A stretch of 64,000 bases of DNA from Septoria linicola (Eukaryota; Ascomycota; Dothideomycetes; Mycosphaerellales; Mycosphaerellaceae), in contig CP099431.1 of assembly GCA_024114885.1 (NCBI GenBank), forward strand, positions 615,873 to 679,872. The letters run 5' to 3'. Position numbers and translations under genes: made by a program. The notes beneath the pieces were generated by a model. That model was not told where the DNA came from and made no database searches. It was given only the letters and a program-made list of their open reading frames with translations. Of this stretch, positions 50,216-61,946 are shown piece after piece (the first letter of the stretch is position 1; each line of letters begins with the position of its first letter).

Positions 50216-50569
50216 AGCCTCTACGCTATCTAAACGAGAGCGTTTTTACGCTAAACTAGAGTCTAATCGAAGACTATTATAGGCATAGAGACCTCGAGTA
50301 AATCTCTAATATACTCCTATAGGTACCTACGTAGGTATACGCTCTAACCTATATTTTCTAGTTATAGGTACTACCTATTAAGCTTTAGTAGGTTACTCTC
50401 CTAACCTATATCGATTACTAAGAATATAGGTTTAGACCTAACCCTACCTATACTAACCTATTCCGACGTCTAGCCTCTACGCTATCTAAACGAGAGCGTT
50501 TTTATACTAAACTAGAGTCTAATCGAAGACTATTATAGATATAGAGACTCTAAGTAAATCTCTAATATA
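50216..50569. repeat. 97-bp direct duplication flanking a ~160-bp insertion in element B leader
   Basis: A segment beginning AGCCTCTACGCTATCT occurs at 50216 and again at 50473. Element A has it once. Between the copies is about 160 bp rich in CCTAACCTA/TAGGT motifs, absent from A. A related motif cluster is at 51603-51770. Confidence 0.7.
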
Positions 50570-50838
50570 GTAAGTCGCCTTACTATCTATACGATAATTA
50601 CTAAATAGATCCGTACTAAGGAGTACTAGAGGTTTATAACTTTTCTAGGTTAGAGCGATATCTATATTCTAGAGGCTTCTACGTTATTATAGCCCTTTAA
50701 GTCGCCTCTTACGTAGGCTTCTTTAGGCCTCTTATTAATATTTATAGTATATTAGTTCTTACTTTAAGGCTATCTTCTACTCTCTACGCTTCTAGTCCTA
50801 GTATAAGAGAGAAGAGATAGCCCTACCTTCGGCTCTAT

Positions 50839-51117
50839 TAATAGATAATAACTACTCTAATACTAACCTCCTAGGTAGGTATAAGAGTAGCTATTATAGA
50901 ACAAGACCTATTTAGAGAGTAATAGTCTTATAATATATAGGTTAAACGGTAGTAACGAGCTTAAACTAGTAGCTCTAGAGCTAAGAGCGTATACTAGGAC
51001 CGTAGGATATTAAATTAATTAAGTAGAGTAAATATTACTATCTTAGAAACGAGCTACTACCTCGCTTTTATACTAAAGCTACTAAGTATAGTATATAGGT
51101 AGGCCTTTGCCTTACTA
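50839..51117 (-). repeat. 5' LTR of element B
   Basis: 279 bp, reverse complement of the A LTR. Its outer 23 bp (GGTAGGCCTTTGCCTTACTA plus ATA) are repeated once more at 51121-51143 with one base change. Confidence 0.85.
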
Positions 51118-53559
51118 ATAGGTAGGCCTTTACCTTACTAATACCTTTATATATATTATACTATTATAATATCGATATCGCGATTATAAGTATAATATAA
51201 GAGTAGTACTTACTATAGAAGTATCTACTCTTTGTCCTAATTTATAACTTACTCGTAATTAGATAGATATAGTCGAGGAGTAGAATAAGAAGGTTAAAAA
51301 CGAAATCAAGACCCTTTCAAAGTTTAATAGTATTAGCGATAATAAAGAGGTTACAAAGGTAGATAAATTATAGCGTCGAAGTACGCGAAAGTATAATACG
51401 CTCTATAGAGAAGCTTTAAGGACTAGAACGTAGCTACCGACTACGTCTACTAACTATATATATCTTAAACTCAAGTCGATATTAGATTAGCCTATCTGTT
51501 CTGCTTATTACTATTATCCCTCTCTCTATCTTTACTACTCTATTATATACTTCCTTTTATAGTCGATACTAACTAGAATAATTCTTCTTCGTAGTTATAC
51601 TTAAAACCTATATTATACCTATTTTTTATTCGCCTAACCTATCTAAGTATAGAGTAGGTATTTGTACTATACCTATTACTATCTTCTATAGATAGGCTAA
51701 GACCTAGCCTAACCTATATACTAACCTATTTCGGCCTACCTATTCTAACGTCTAGGTAGACTTACGCTTCTACTAAACTATACTACCGTTCTAGCTAGTA
51801 AATCTTATACGAATACGATAGTATAGCTATAGATCCTTAGCCTATAGTATAACCTACTTTATATAAATAGCTAGAAGATTAGATATCTTAAATTTAGTAG
51901 TAAGGAACGCTTTAACTACCTCTTAGAGGCATTCTAAGGCTACTAATTAATAGCGTAGCCTACTACTAAAAGTAAGAACGATCTCGTAGACAAGCTACTA
52001 GAATAGGAGGTATTAGATATATAGATCTATTATACTCTATAATTTCTTAATCTAACGAAGCGTAATAGTACCTAACTTAACAATACGACGTTTCTATCTA
52101 CTATTATAAGATATACGCTTCTAACGAGTAGTCGTTTTTACTATAATAACCTTCTTCTAAGGCTTAATAGGCTTCTAAGTAGTGCTCTCTAGAATAGCTA
52201 CTTTTAGTAGACTATACGATCGTGAACGCTAAGGAGGACTTAAAGGGATCGATACTTGATTATCGCTCCTATATAGAGCGTCGTAATCGAAGAATAGTAT
52301 AAGAAATATAGAAAAGAGTAGAGATAGGAGGAAGGAAGTAAAGAAAGAAGAAGTAGGTAGTTAGAAAGATACTAGAACTTACTAAGACGCTATAACCTAT
52401 AGAACCTCGAGTCTAAAGAGATACTAAGAAACTTACTAGATCCTTCGTCTATACCTAAATAGGAAGGTACTATACTAGGAAAACTACTACTAACTACGAC
52501 TACCGACTATAAATCTTATCTTAATTAATCCTAGAAGTATAGAACTAGAGAATAGTTATAGTCGATATTAGTTTACTAGATCTATATAACTAGATATTAG
52601 TATAGAATAATTAAAAAATAAGCTATTAGTTCTAAGTAGTACTAAATTTAGGCCTATTCTATTAATAATATATTATCTATAATACTAGAGAAGAGAATAT
52701 TTTTACTATAAATACTAGATAGTATAAAATATATAAATATAAAGTAGGAATACTCTCTCTCTCTTCTAGACTAATATAAAAAGGCTATTTAAAAGATTAG
52801 TAGAATCTTCTAAATCTAAAGAGAAACTTTCTCTATAATAGACTTAATAGTAGAATCTCGTTATTAGGCTTTAAAAGATCTTAAAACTAAATATTTATTC
52901 TATTAATATATACTATAGGATTCTTAGGATTTATACTATTTTAGTAATTTATTAAGCCTATTAGCTTATTAAGTAGTTAAAAGAGTTTTAAATCTAGTCT
53001 TAGAATAGATAAGATAGTTCTTAATATAATAGCTAAAATTCTAATATCTCTAGCTAATATATAAGGTTTTATATAGTATAGAAGGTAAGTATAAACGAGT
53101 AAGTACTTCTTAAGAAGTTAATATATCCTCTCTAGAATAAAAGCTAGGTCTCTATAATCTACTATTAGTCTTATATAATTAGCCTATATCTCTCTTTTTA
53201 AAGTAATCTTTCTTCTATTTAGTAGATATACTATAAAGACCTAGAATAGGTAGACTTAGTAGATATATTAGCCTATACTAAGATATAATCTAAGAGTAAA
53301 GTACCGACTATATATATATACTAATAACTAATATTATCTAGAAATCTATATTAAAGTATCTAGAGGCGGCCCTACCTTAACGTTACTCCTACTTAGTTAG
53401 CTCTTAGACTCTAGATTTCTCTACTTACTATAAATTCTAAACCTTGCTTTCTAACTACCTATACTTACGACTAAATTCGTCGTATATTACTATTACTTGT
53501 CTAACCTAGCTAATTCGACTACTATTTAGTAGGTAACCGTTATAGCTATCGAACGCGAT
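51118..53559. repeat. RIP-degraded DNA, unidentified
   Basis: Heavily CA/TG-depleted, and very AT-rich at 52560-53350. A cluster of CCTAACCTAT/TAGGTA motifs at 51603-51770 resembles the insertion in element B and may mark a small non-autonomous transposon. A plus-strand or minus-strand frame can be drawn in places, but none gives a recognisable protein. Confidence 0.5.
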
Positions 53560-55060
53560 ACTTTTAATACTAATTATCGTAGAAATAGTATATTAGAAGC
53601 GTAAGGTAGAGTCTCTTCCTAAACTCGAGGCGAAACGCGTAAGACTTACTACTATAAGAAAGGATATTAAGAACTACTCGATTAATCTAAATATACTACG
53701 CGACCGTATACGTACTTAAGCTATAGATAAAGAGAGAGCTAAAGAAGATCGAAAACGTAAAGTAAGGAATTAAGCTTTTAGTCGTTTTAAGGTAAAGTAA
53801 ATAGCTATACTACTAGAGTAGGATAGCCTCGATAAGGACGCGTAGAAGACGTATATTAATTAATAGAAACTAGTCTATAGAGTAAGCTTTACTAAATAAC
53901 GATAAGTCTCTATTATACTATTATATATATAGTTAGTAAATATAGTCGATATATATAGTTAGCGCTAATATTATATAGAGAGAGGAAAGCTCTTAAGAAG
54001 CTAGAGGAAAAAAAATCTTCTAAAGATCTTACTTAGAAAGATAAAGAAGGTTAGTATATCGAGCTCTACTTTCTATATAGAGAGATTAAGAGAAAAGAGG
54101 ATATATTAGAAGAATTCAAAAAGAAAGATAGTAGTATATAGGTTTAGGTACTATTAGATCCTTCTAAGTTAAAGAGGAACTCTATAGACGTCGTTATCGA
54201 TAACCTACTAAGCTTATCTTAAGAGGAGGATATTTAGGCTAAGCGTGCTATTAAACTATCTACTAGTACGCTAGGCTCTACTAACTATAGTAGAGCGACT
54301 TATTAATACTAGTATAAGGCAATTAGCGAGTTCTAGTCTAAGATTAAGGCGCTAGATAAACTTATAGCTATATAAGTATATAGCGATAGCGTAAGTCTTC
54401 CTATCTATTAGAAACTCCTATCTACTAATATAATATAGAGATCTCCTTTTACGATACTATAGCTTCGAGGTCTAGCTGTCTTACTTTAGATATTAGTACT
54501 AGAAGCCTAAGTTAAGATATATCTACTAGCTATATTAAGCGCCGACTATATTTACCGACTATATACTAATTAACTATAGTTATATATTACTAATAGCGTT
54601 TTACTTATACCTTATAATATCTTTTAGCTAGAATACTAGGCTATACTATATAATATTCTTAGCTAGAAGCCCTTCTTTATTAATTACTTCTTAATCCTTA
54701 TCGAGTATCTTAGATAGCTAATTCCTACTAACTATAATTAGAATATCTATAGATTCTCTATACCTACTATATCTATATAGTAGAGACAAAACGCGAAGCT
54801 TACCTATAGTATATTTAATAAACAATATATACTTAATAAGAAAGAGACTTTACTCGAAGCTATAGTCGAGAGTCTAGTTTAAGCTAGATTTAAGAGCGAG
54901 TAGGCTAGTATTAGCTTTTCGTCTATTATTATAGATCTAATAGATCCTAGCGTACTAAATCTAGAGATTAGTACTAAGTTCTTAACTAGTCTATCGTTAG
55001 CGGACAAGAGGCTTTACTATATCTAATTAGTATAATTTAGGCTTCTCTATAGATAAGAAC
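53560..55060 (+). pseudogene. Degenerate ORF of unknown repeat
   Basis: The plus strand can be read as a Lys/Arg/Glu-rich, coiled-coil-like part (53560-54000; R-D-R-I-R-T-Q, K-E-R-A-K-E-D-R-K-R-K). With a frame change it continues as K-K-L-E-E-K-K-S-S-K-D-L, V-I-D-N-L-L-S-L-S, and a Leu/Ile-rich part up to about 55060. Stops are TAA/TAG only over most of it. It is not recognised. The left edge of element D lies just downstream, at 55403. Confidence 0.35.
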
Positions 55061-55402
55061 TACTATAGAGATTATACTAGAGTAAAGTTATAGCGTATTT
55101 TATAGATAGTCTAGAGCTTCTCTCTTTCTTACTTTTATAATTTAGTCTACCTTTATCTTCTTTAACTCTTCTAGTTTTAATACTACTATCTATAAATACG
55201 CTACCTTTATAGCGAAATCTATCGCTAGCTACTAGAGGACTTAGGTCTAGTACTTAACTAAGATAACGATATTAAGATAGTATTTTTAGAGACTCTTCCT
55301 AATTCGGATCTAGTCTAATAGTACGCTCTATATAATAACCTATAGTATTATAGTAGAGCTCTAGTAGACTACCTACTATCTCTAAAATTCTAATTAATAT
55401 AC

Positions 55403-55559
55403 TATAAGAGCTAGGTAAGGTCGAAGGCTAAGACCCGCCTTAGGCTCGTAGGCTTAGCGTATAGTATAATTATAGTACGCGTATATATCTAAAAGGAGGC
55501 AAGAATTAGTCTTACGATATCCTAATAGTCTTATTAGGAGAGCGCTCTATATATTACTA
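55403..55559 (+). repeat. 5' LTR of element D
   Basis: 157 bp, TATAAGAGCTAGG…TATTACTA. It differs from the 3' LTR at only a few sites, two of them CA versus TA. Confidence 0.82.
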
Positions 55560-55603
55560 TATACTTCTTTTATAATTCTTATTCTTCTTTTTCTAAGAGT
55601 AGT

Positions 55604-56869
55604 AATCTATAGAGGCCTATAGCTTCTCGACGTAACGTAGGCACGGCGCTACTAGAGCTCGTAATAGGCGAAGTAGACGATTAAGGTAATCCTATAGAGG
55701 CTAACGAGGTTCGAGAGTAGAAGTCTACTAGTATAACCGAAGATAGTACGTACGTAGAGCGTATATAGCTTAAAGCTAAGAATTAGGAACTACGTCGTTA
55801 CTTAGAGGTACGCGCTCTACGATAAGAGAATAATCGGCTCCTTATAGAGTTAGAATCTCTATCCTTAGCTACTCCTAGTACCCTCGACGTTATCGATTAT
55901 AAAGACGACGCTAGTACTAGTATTATAGGTAGTATACTTTATAATAGCGCGTCGTATACGCGATATAAAGGTCTTAAAGTTAGAGAACCTCGTACCTTCT
56001 AAGGCGAGATAGTCCGAGAGGCGAGAGAGTTTATTTATAGCCTCGAAGTAATCTTCCTTAATAGTCTATAAGAGTTTATTATAGAGGACTCGAAGGTCCT
56101 ATATAGTATTATATAGCTCGTAGGCGAAGCGTAAGAGACCTAGTATAACGAACACTCTAAGGTAATGCCTCTAGACTATACTTAGACTAAGTTTAAGCGC
56201 TTTATCTATAACGTTATCGAGGATTAGGCGAATTATACGATCCTCGTAATAGTCGAGTATAAGAAGGCCTAATAGGGTAAGGGCTAAGAGGTACGCTAGT
56301 TCGCTATAGAGCTAGGCTACTTAGAGTCTTAACTAGGCGACTATAGCGAAGCGTAGCTAGTACGCTAGCTCCTTATAAAGTTAAAGCTAGCGCTTCGACG
56401 AGAGATTATTAAGAATTATACTATACCTAGTAAGCGCGCTAATTTAGTTACGTTAGTAAGGCGCCTAGAGTAAGCCGATAGAGTAATTCCTATATAGTAT
56501 AACTAGAGCGGAAGCTAGAGTAATAGGGACTACGATACGTACTCGAAGCGTAAGCGCGTAGGGAGCGATACTCCTACGCGTAGACGCGACGATAGTCTAG
56601 GAGGGAATAGTACGCGTCGCTCTAGCGACAAAGGTTCTACTCGCTCTATTATAGGCTATAAGTATTTAGAATACTATAGCTATAAGTAGAAGAGGTATAT
56701 TAGTACTAATTCTGTCTACTCTAACTAGAGCGCTCGAGACGATAGTAAGAAGCTGTTAGTACGTAAGGTTACTATAGAGACGCTAAAAAAAGAGAAGGTA
56801 TTAGAGAAGGACTACGATCTCTAGACACTAAACTTAGTAGCGATATATATCTCTCTATATAAGTCGTGA
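55604..56869 (+). pseudogene. Element D gag
   Basis: Frame 2, ending in a genuine TGA (56867-56869). A Glu/Lys-rich N-terminus leads into a capsid-like region (R-T-F-Q-G-E-I-V-R-E-A-R-E-F-I-Y; then F-K-R-F-I, L-R-R-E-I-I). Basic Arg/Ser repeats follow, then a mutated CCHC zinc knuckle: Y-K-Y-L-E-Y-Y-S-Y-K-Q-K-R-Y with Cys and His changed to Tyr as TG-to-TA predicts. Start codon not determinable. Confidence 0.78.
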
Positions 56870-59800
56870 ATATAACTTACCTAGAAGGCGTAGTCGAGGC
56901 GTAGGATAGGCTTAAGCTAGCCTAATTCCTTCTTAATAATACTACTAATATTAACGTAGTATTAAGATCCTTTATCTTATAATATAGTATTACAGCTCGA
57001 ACTAATACTACCTTGCCCCTAGCTACCTTATTTACTAGGGAATTAGAGTATTATTATAGTATATACTATATACGCGTATAGCTCGTAGACTCTATAGAAG
57101 TAGAGCGTATAGTAGGCGTAATCTTTTATACCTACGATATACTAATCTCTAATATAATCTTAGGTCGGCTATAGAGGCGTACTTATTATATACGAGTCGA
57201 TAGCGGCTTAGATAAGTAGACCTATAGCGATACTTTTAAAAACGTTAAGGTTAGGGAAGCCTATAAGTTTTTCAAGGACTTAAAGTATATACTAACTATA
57301 TATATAGTAGTAATAAGTAAGACAGGTAGAGAGGTTAACCCTCTTCCTTCTAAGTTCTAATAGTTCTCTAACGTCTTGAACCCGATAGAAGAGATAAGGA
57401 GCAAGCTAGTAGATAGCGTAGAGTATACGATTAAGCTACGCCTAGGCACTATTCTACTATTTAGGCCACTATACTACTAGTCGAGTAAGAAGCTAGAGGA
57501 ATTAAAGAAATACCTTACTATAGGCCTTAAGCACGATTAGATCGAGCGTAGCGTTAGCGAGGCGGATACGCCTATCCTATTTATACTAAAGAAAGATAGT
57601 AAACTAAGGCTATACGTCGACTACTAAGGGTTAAACGAAATTACTATTAAGAATAGGTACCTACTTCCTCTAATTAGTAAGACGCTAGATAGGCTTATAG
57701 GAGCTATATAGTTTACGACCCTAGACCTTATAGATATATACTATCGGATTCGTATCAAGTCTAGCGACTACTAGAAGACTACGTTCTATACGCGCTACGG
57801 CTACTTCTAGTATAAGGTGATACTATTTAGCCTAACTAACGCTCTAGCTACGTTCTAGGCGTATATTAACTATACTCTAGTAGGTTTAGTCGATACGTGC
57901 TACGTAGTATACCTTAATAATATTCTTATCTATAGTAAGAGCCGCGCGGACTACGTACGCGACGTATACGATATACTTACGCGTCTCTAGAAGTTTAGAC
58001 TCTATATTTAAAGAGTAAAGTATAAATTCTAGTAGAAGGAAGTCGATTTCCTAGGCTTCGTAGTAACTACTAGAGGGGTTACGATAGATCTACGTAGGAT
58101 AGACGTAATCGCGGCGTAGCTAACGCCTATAACGCTCGTAGAGGTTTAATCCTTCCTTAGGTTTACTAACTTCTACTAGCGTTTTATTTTTAAATACTCT
58201 AGAGTAGTATCTCTACTTATAGCGTTATTTAAGAGCGCTATAGTAGGCAAGAAGCTAGGCCTACTTAAGTAGACCGTACGAGAGGAGTAGGCGTTTACTA
58301 AATTAAAAAAGCGTTTTTCTATAGTACTACTACTAAGGTACTTTGACTCTACGCTTAGGTTACGGGTCGAGAGCGACGCCTCTAATTACGTAATTACTAT
58401 AATCCTTAGCTAACTCTTTAGGTCTAAATAGTACTCTATCGTATTTATGTCTAGGAAGATAATTACTATAGAGTATAATTATAAGGTATACGATAAGGAG
58501 CTTCTTATAGTAGTTAAGGCTTTTAAAGCGTAGAGGCTATACCTCGAAGGCGCTCTATATACGATCGACGTACTAGTCGACTATACTAACCTTCGTAGGT
58601 TTATAGGCGTAAAGAAGTTAACTAGTAGGTAAGCCTATTAGGCTATATTCCTAGCCCTATTCGACTTCGTTATAACGTACTAGGTAGGTAAGCGAAACCT
58701 AGCCGACGCGCCGTTAAGGCGTAGCGATTACGCTAAGGAGGTAGTAGAGGTAACTAACCTACTACCTACCCTATAGACTAAGTTATAGCTATAGGATAAT
58801 CGGAGTATAAGAGACGTAGGTAGACCGCTCGTAGCTCGCGTCTATACGACTTATAAAGAATAGTATTCTTCGATAGAGAGAAGTACTAACTCTAACCTAT
58901 AGTAGTAGTTTTTAACGCCTATACGAGTAGTAGGTATAATTACTAAGAGCGAAGAGCCGTACGTAAATATCTTAGACTTGATCCTTAGATATACTCGCGC
59001 GCTAGTATAGGCCGAGCTAAGTATAAGCGTAGTATACTCGTAAGCGATAAGTAATAGCGGCCGGTTCGAGTAATATACTATAAGAGAGAGAAACCTCTAG
59101 GTAGACGATTTACTATACGTACCTAAGAACTACGCCTTATAGACGTAGGTAGTTCGTATATATTACGATAATACCCTTATAGGCTATTTTAGTAAGGACA
59201 AGACTATCTCGCTAGTATAAAGGAAGTACTAGTAGCTAGAGATAACTAAGGATATCGTATAATACGTAGAATCCTATAGGAGTTACTAGAAGGTAAAAGC
59301 GCGTCGCTATCGACTATATAGCGAGCTAACTACGCTACCTATACTGGATCGTCTATTCTAAGAATTAACTTAGGATTTTATTATAGACCTTCTACTAAGT
59401 AAGCGAGAAGTATACGTATATAATACGATTCTAGTTATTATCGACTAATATATAAAGATAGTTATCTTTGTCCTAACTATAAAGAGGTATACGAGTAGTA
59501 ACCTTATAGGAGTCTTAATATTAGAAGTAATTAGGTATTATAGTATGCCTATAGGTATTGTTAGCGATAGAGGGTCTATATTTACGAGTTAGTTTTAGTC
59601 TAACTTCTACTACGAGGCGTATATAAAGCGTAAGCTAAGTATAGCGTTCTATTCGTAGATAGATAGGTAAACCGAAAGAGCGAATTAGATACTTAAGACT
59701 TACCTACGTATCTACTACGTAGAGTAGTAAGATAACTAGGTAGACCTATTAGTATAAGCCGAGTTCGTATATAATAATAGTACGTATACGATATTAAAAA

Positions 59801-60618
59801 TGTTACTATTTATAGCGCTATATAGTTTTAATCCGGAGCTAGTAACGAGTAGGCGAGAAGCTTAGAGCGCGCTTCCTAAAAGGGAGGTACTAGCTACTAA
59901 GGAAGCTATAGAAAGATTAAAGAAGAACTATAAGACGCTAAGTAAACGCTAGCGAGAAGTAAGCGAGGCGTAGGCTAGGTACTTTAATAATAGGTATTAG
60001 GCTAAGGAATATAAGGTCGGCGACATAGTCTTACTATCGATAAAGAACCTACGATTAAAGGTTCCTTCGAAGAAGTTAGTAGATAAGTTTACTAGGCCTT
60101 TTAAGGTAATTAACGTAGTAGGGAAGTAGGCGTACCGCTTAGCCCTACTACTAGACGCTCTTATCTATAACGTATTTTATATATCGCTTCTAGAACCTTA
60201 GAAGAGTAGCGAGACGTAGGTAGAGAGTATACTACTCGCGGACTACTAGAGTAAATAGAAAGTTAAGAAGATTCTTAGAACTCGAGTAAGAAAGAGCGTA
60301 CGCTAGTACTTAATCCGCTAGTAGAGCTAGCCTAAAGAGTACGACTAGTAGGAACCTAAAGAATATATTAGTAGCTATATAGTACTAGACGTATTCGAAG
60401 CGTAGTACGTAAGCGAGCGCGTAGTAAGATAGAAGCGCTAAGGCGCTAATACGCTAAGGCACTAATACGCTAAGACACTAATACGCTAAGGCACTAATAC
60501 GCTAAGGTACTAATACGGCGATACTAAGTACTAAGCGCTAAACCTATATTTAGGAGCAAACTTTAAATTTAAGAGAGTAAGAAAATTACTAAGGTATTTA
60601 GGATATATCGAAGCGTGA
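56863..60618 (+). pseudogene. Element D pol: protease, RT, RNase H, integrase, chromodomain
   Basis: Frame 1, -1 relative to gag and overlapping its end by 7 bp, so a -1 frameshift is likely. Protease end I-I-L-G-R-L near 57160; RT L-R-L-Y-V-D-Y-Q-G-L-N and N-R-Y-L-L-P-L-I; then T-L-D-L-I-D-I-Y-Y and V-V-Y-L-N-N-I-L-I-Y-S (57916-57921), where relatives have Y-L-D-D. RNase H V-E-S-D-A-S-N-Y near 58370. Integrase zinc region near 59160-59280, then I-V-S-D-R-G-S-I-F-T-S-Q-F and D-R-Q-T-E-R-A-N-Q. The C-terminus has Q-K-V-K-K-I-L, R-Q-Y-L-I-R-Q and Y-D-Q-Q-E-P-K-E, a chromodomain. Ends in TGA. Most interruptions are TAG/TAA at Gln/Trp positions. Confidence 0.88.
60446..60518 (+). repeat. 16-bp minisatellite at the 3' end of D pol
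   Basis: About 4.5 copies of CTAATACGCTAAGGCA with one-base variants. The unit is not a multiple of three, so each copy is read in a different frame near the pol C-terminus. Confidence 0.8.
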
Positions 60619-60747
60619 ACTATATTATTTATATACGCTCGCTAAGCGAGTCGTATAGTACCTATAGGTAAGAAGTAAGAATCTAACTATAGCCTATATA
60701 GGCGCGAGTAGAGTATAAGAGGCGTAGATAGGTAGCGAGCGAAACGC

Positions 60748-61756
60748 TTATTTATCGTCTATAGAGAGCGCGTCGTCGCTAGCGTTTCTACTACTATCGA
60801 CGCCCTCTATGTCCTTATCCTTATCCTCGTCTACCTCCTTATCGGACACTACGTCCTCGGAGAGCTTACTCTTCTCCTAGTTACTACTCTTAGAGTAGGC
60901 CGCCTCTATAGTAGCGTCTAGAGTATCGCTAGAGGCGCCTACTATATAGTTAGTCTACGAAGAGTATTAGTATTATACGAGGATCGTATAGGAAAAGTAG
61001 GTATACCTCGTACTATAGCTCAAATATAGCTACTATAAAGTTAGACTAGCGCTAGGTCTCTACTAGACTAGCGACGGATATCGTACTAGTCGCTAGTAGA
61101 GCGAGTACGCTCGCCTTACGTAGCGTATCCTAGCCGCTAATAGCTTTACCCTTATTACTAGTAAAGACCCTCTTAGCGGTCTTAATAGAGGTATAGAGGC
61201 TCTTTAAGTAGCGCTTTACCTACTCTTTATATACGCCCTTAGAGAGGGTCTCTAGCTACTCGCGGTAGTATAGTACGTAGCGCGCCTACCGCTTAAGGTT
61301 TCTATTAGTAATCTACTTACAAGCGTAGTACTAGCGCTTATAGCGCTAGTACTTAACCTTCTAACTAGGCTTTATTACCCTATCGCACGCTAGCTCGTCG
61401 TCTATACGTAGTCCGTTAGTAGGTAAAGCGTAGTTAAGGAGTATTCGAAGAGCTATACTATCGTAGGTATACTTAATATAGTAGAGGTAGATATCTATAT
61501 CTCCTCGTCCTCTAATATTATTAATAGTATAGAGTAGGCGGTTCGGGACTATAACTCTAGTACGTTTCGGTAGTATTATACTTACGTTAGTAGTACGGTA
61601 ATCGTGCGTAGATACTAGCTTTACTAAGAATATAGAAAATATTATATACGTAGAGAGGAAGTCTAAGAGAGAGTTAGAAGAGTTTTTAAAGAACACGCTC
61701 GAGCTACGAATCGTAGTCGCTATAGTAAGGAATATATTACTACGTAAACGTAACAC
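60748..61756 (-). pseudogene. Element D antisense ORF (opposite to gag-pol), unknown function
   Basis: From 61756 down to 61361 the minus strand is open for 131 codons. It continues past TAG codons with Trp/Gln-like spacing (K-P-S-*-K-V-K-Y-*-R-Y-K-R-*). Near 61000 the frame changes by one, then S-D-T-L-D-A-T-I-E-A-A leads into a very acidic end (D-E-D-K-D-K-D-I-E-G, A-L-S-I-D-D-K) with TAA at 60750. The truncated relative at 36523-37386 keeps the acidic end and S-I-D-D-K with other bases changed, which supports coding on this strand. No family recognised. It lies between pol and the 3' LTR. Confidence 0.5.
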
Positions 61757-61929
61757 GTATAGTAACCCTTTACTTCGTAGCGCGGATTTACGTAATACGT
61801 TAAAGGTTCGTAGATATAACGCGCTAGAGACGCGACAAGCGTAGAATATATAAAGTATATTATAAAGACTAAATAGGAAGCCTAGAATATAACCTATAAA
61901 GTAAGAGTTGTTACTAAGGGTAGCTCCCT

Positions 61930-61946
61930 TAGAGAGAGGAGATAGT
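61930..61946 (+). promoter_or_regulatory. Polypurine tract of element D
   Basis: TAGAGAGAGGAGATAG directly before the 3' LTR, the expected plus-strand primer position. Confidence 0.7.

Larger units (their letters stand above)
37387..51117 (-). mobile_element. Element B: second 13-kb Ty3/gypsy copy, inverted relative to A
   Basis: Same architecture as A on the opposite strand, with 279-bp LTRs at both ends. It is longer (13.7 kb) because of a 278-bp solo LTR (38851-39128) and a local duplication with insertion (50216-50569). Its CA/TG depletion is heavier than in A at the leader. No target duplication: CTAC precedes it on the left, but the right edge shows a repeated 23-bp piece of LTR end and then unrelated sequence. 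Differences from A are scattered, mainly transitions at CA/TG, so A and B are separate copies rather than one sequence assembled twice. Confidence 0.88.

Noticed and set aside
55403..55559. Short LTR-like match as an independent fragment of the 61-kb repeat
   Set aside because: Both copies are in the same orientation and carry the TATAC target duplication outside, with gag-pol between and a purine tract before the second. They are the two LTRs of one element.
20906..61000. CRISPR array, tRNA or rRNA genes in the repeat block
   Set aside because: Regular repeats seen here are LTRs, palindromes and minisatellites of retroelements. No spacer structure, tRNA box pattern or rRNA core was seen, and the genome is eukaryotic.
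61361..61756. A simple 131-residue host gene on the minus strand
   Set aside because: It lies inside element D between pol and the 3' LTR, is followed by a run of TAG codons at Trp/Gln-like spacing, and relatives occur in the D fragments at 22-37 kb. It is part of the element.
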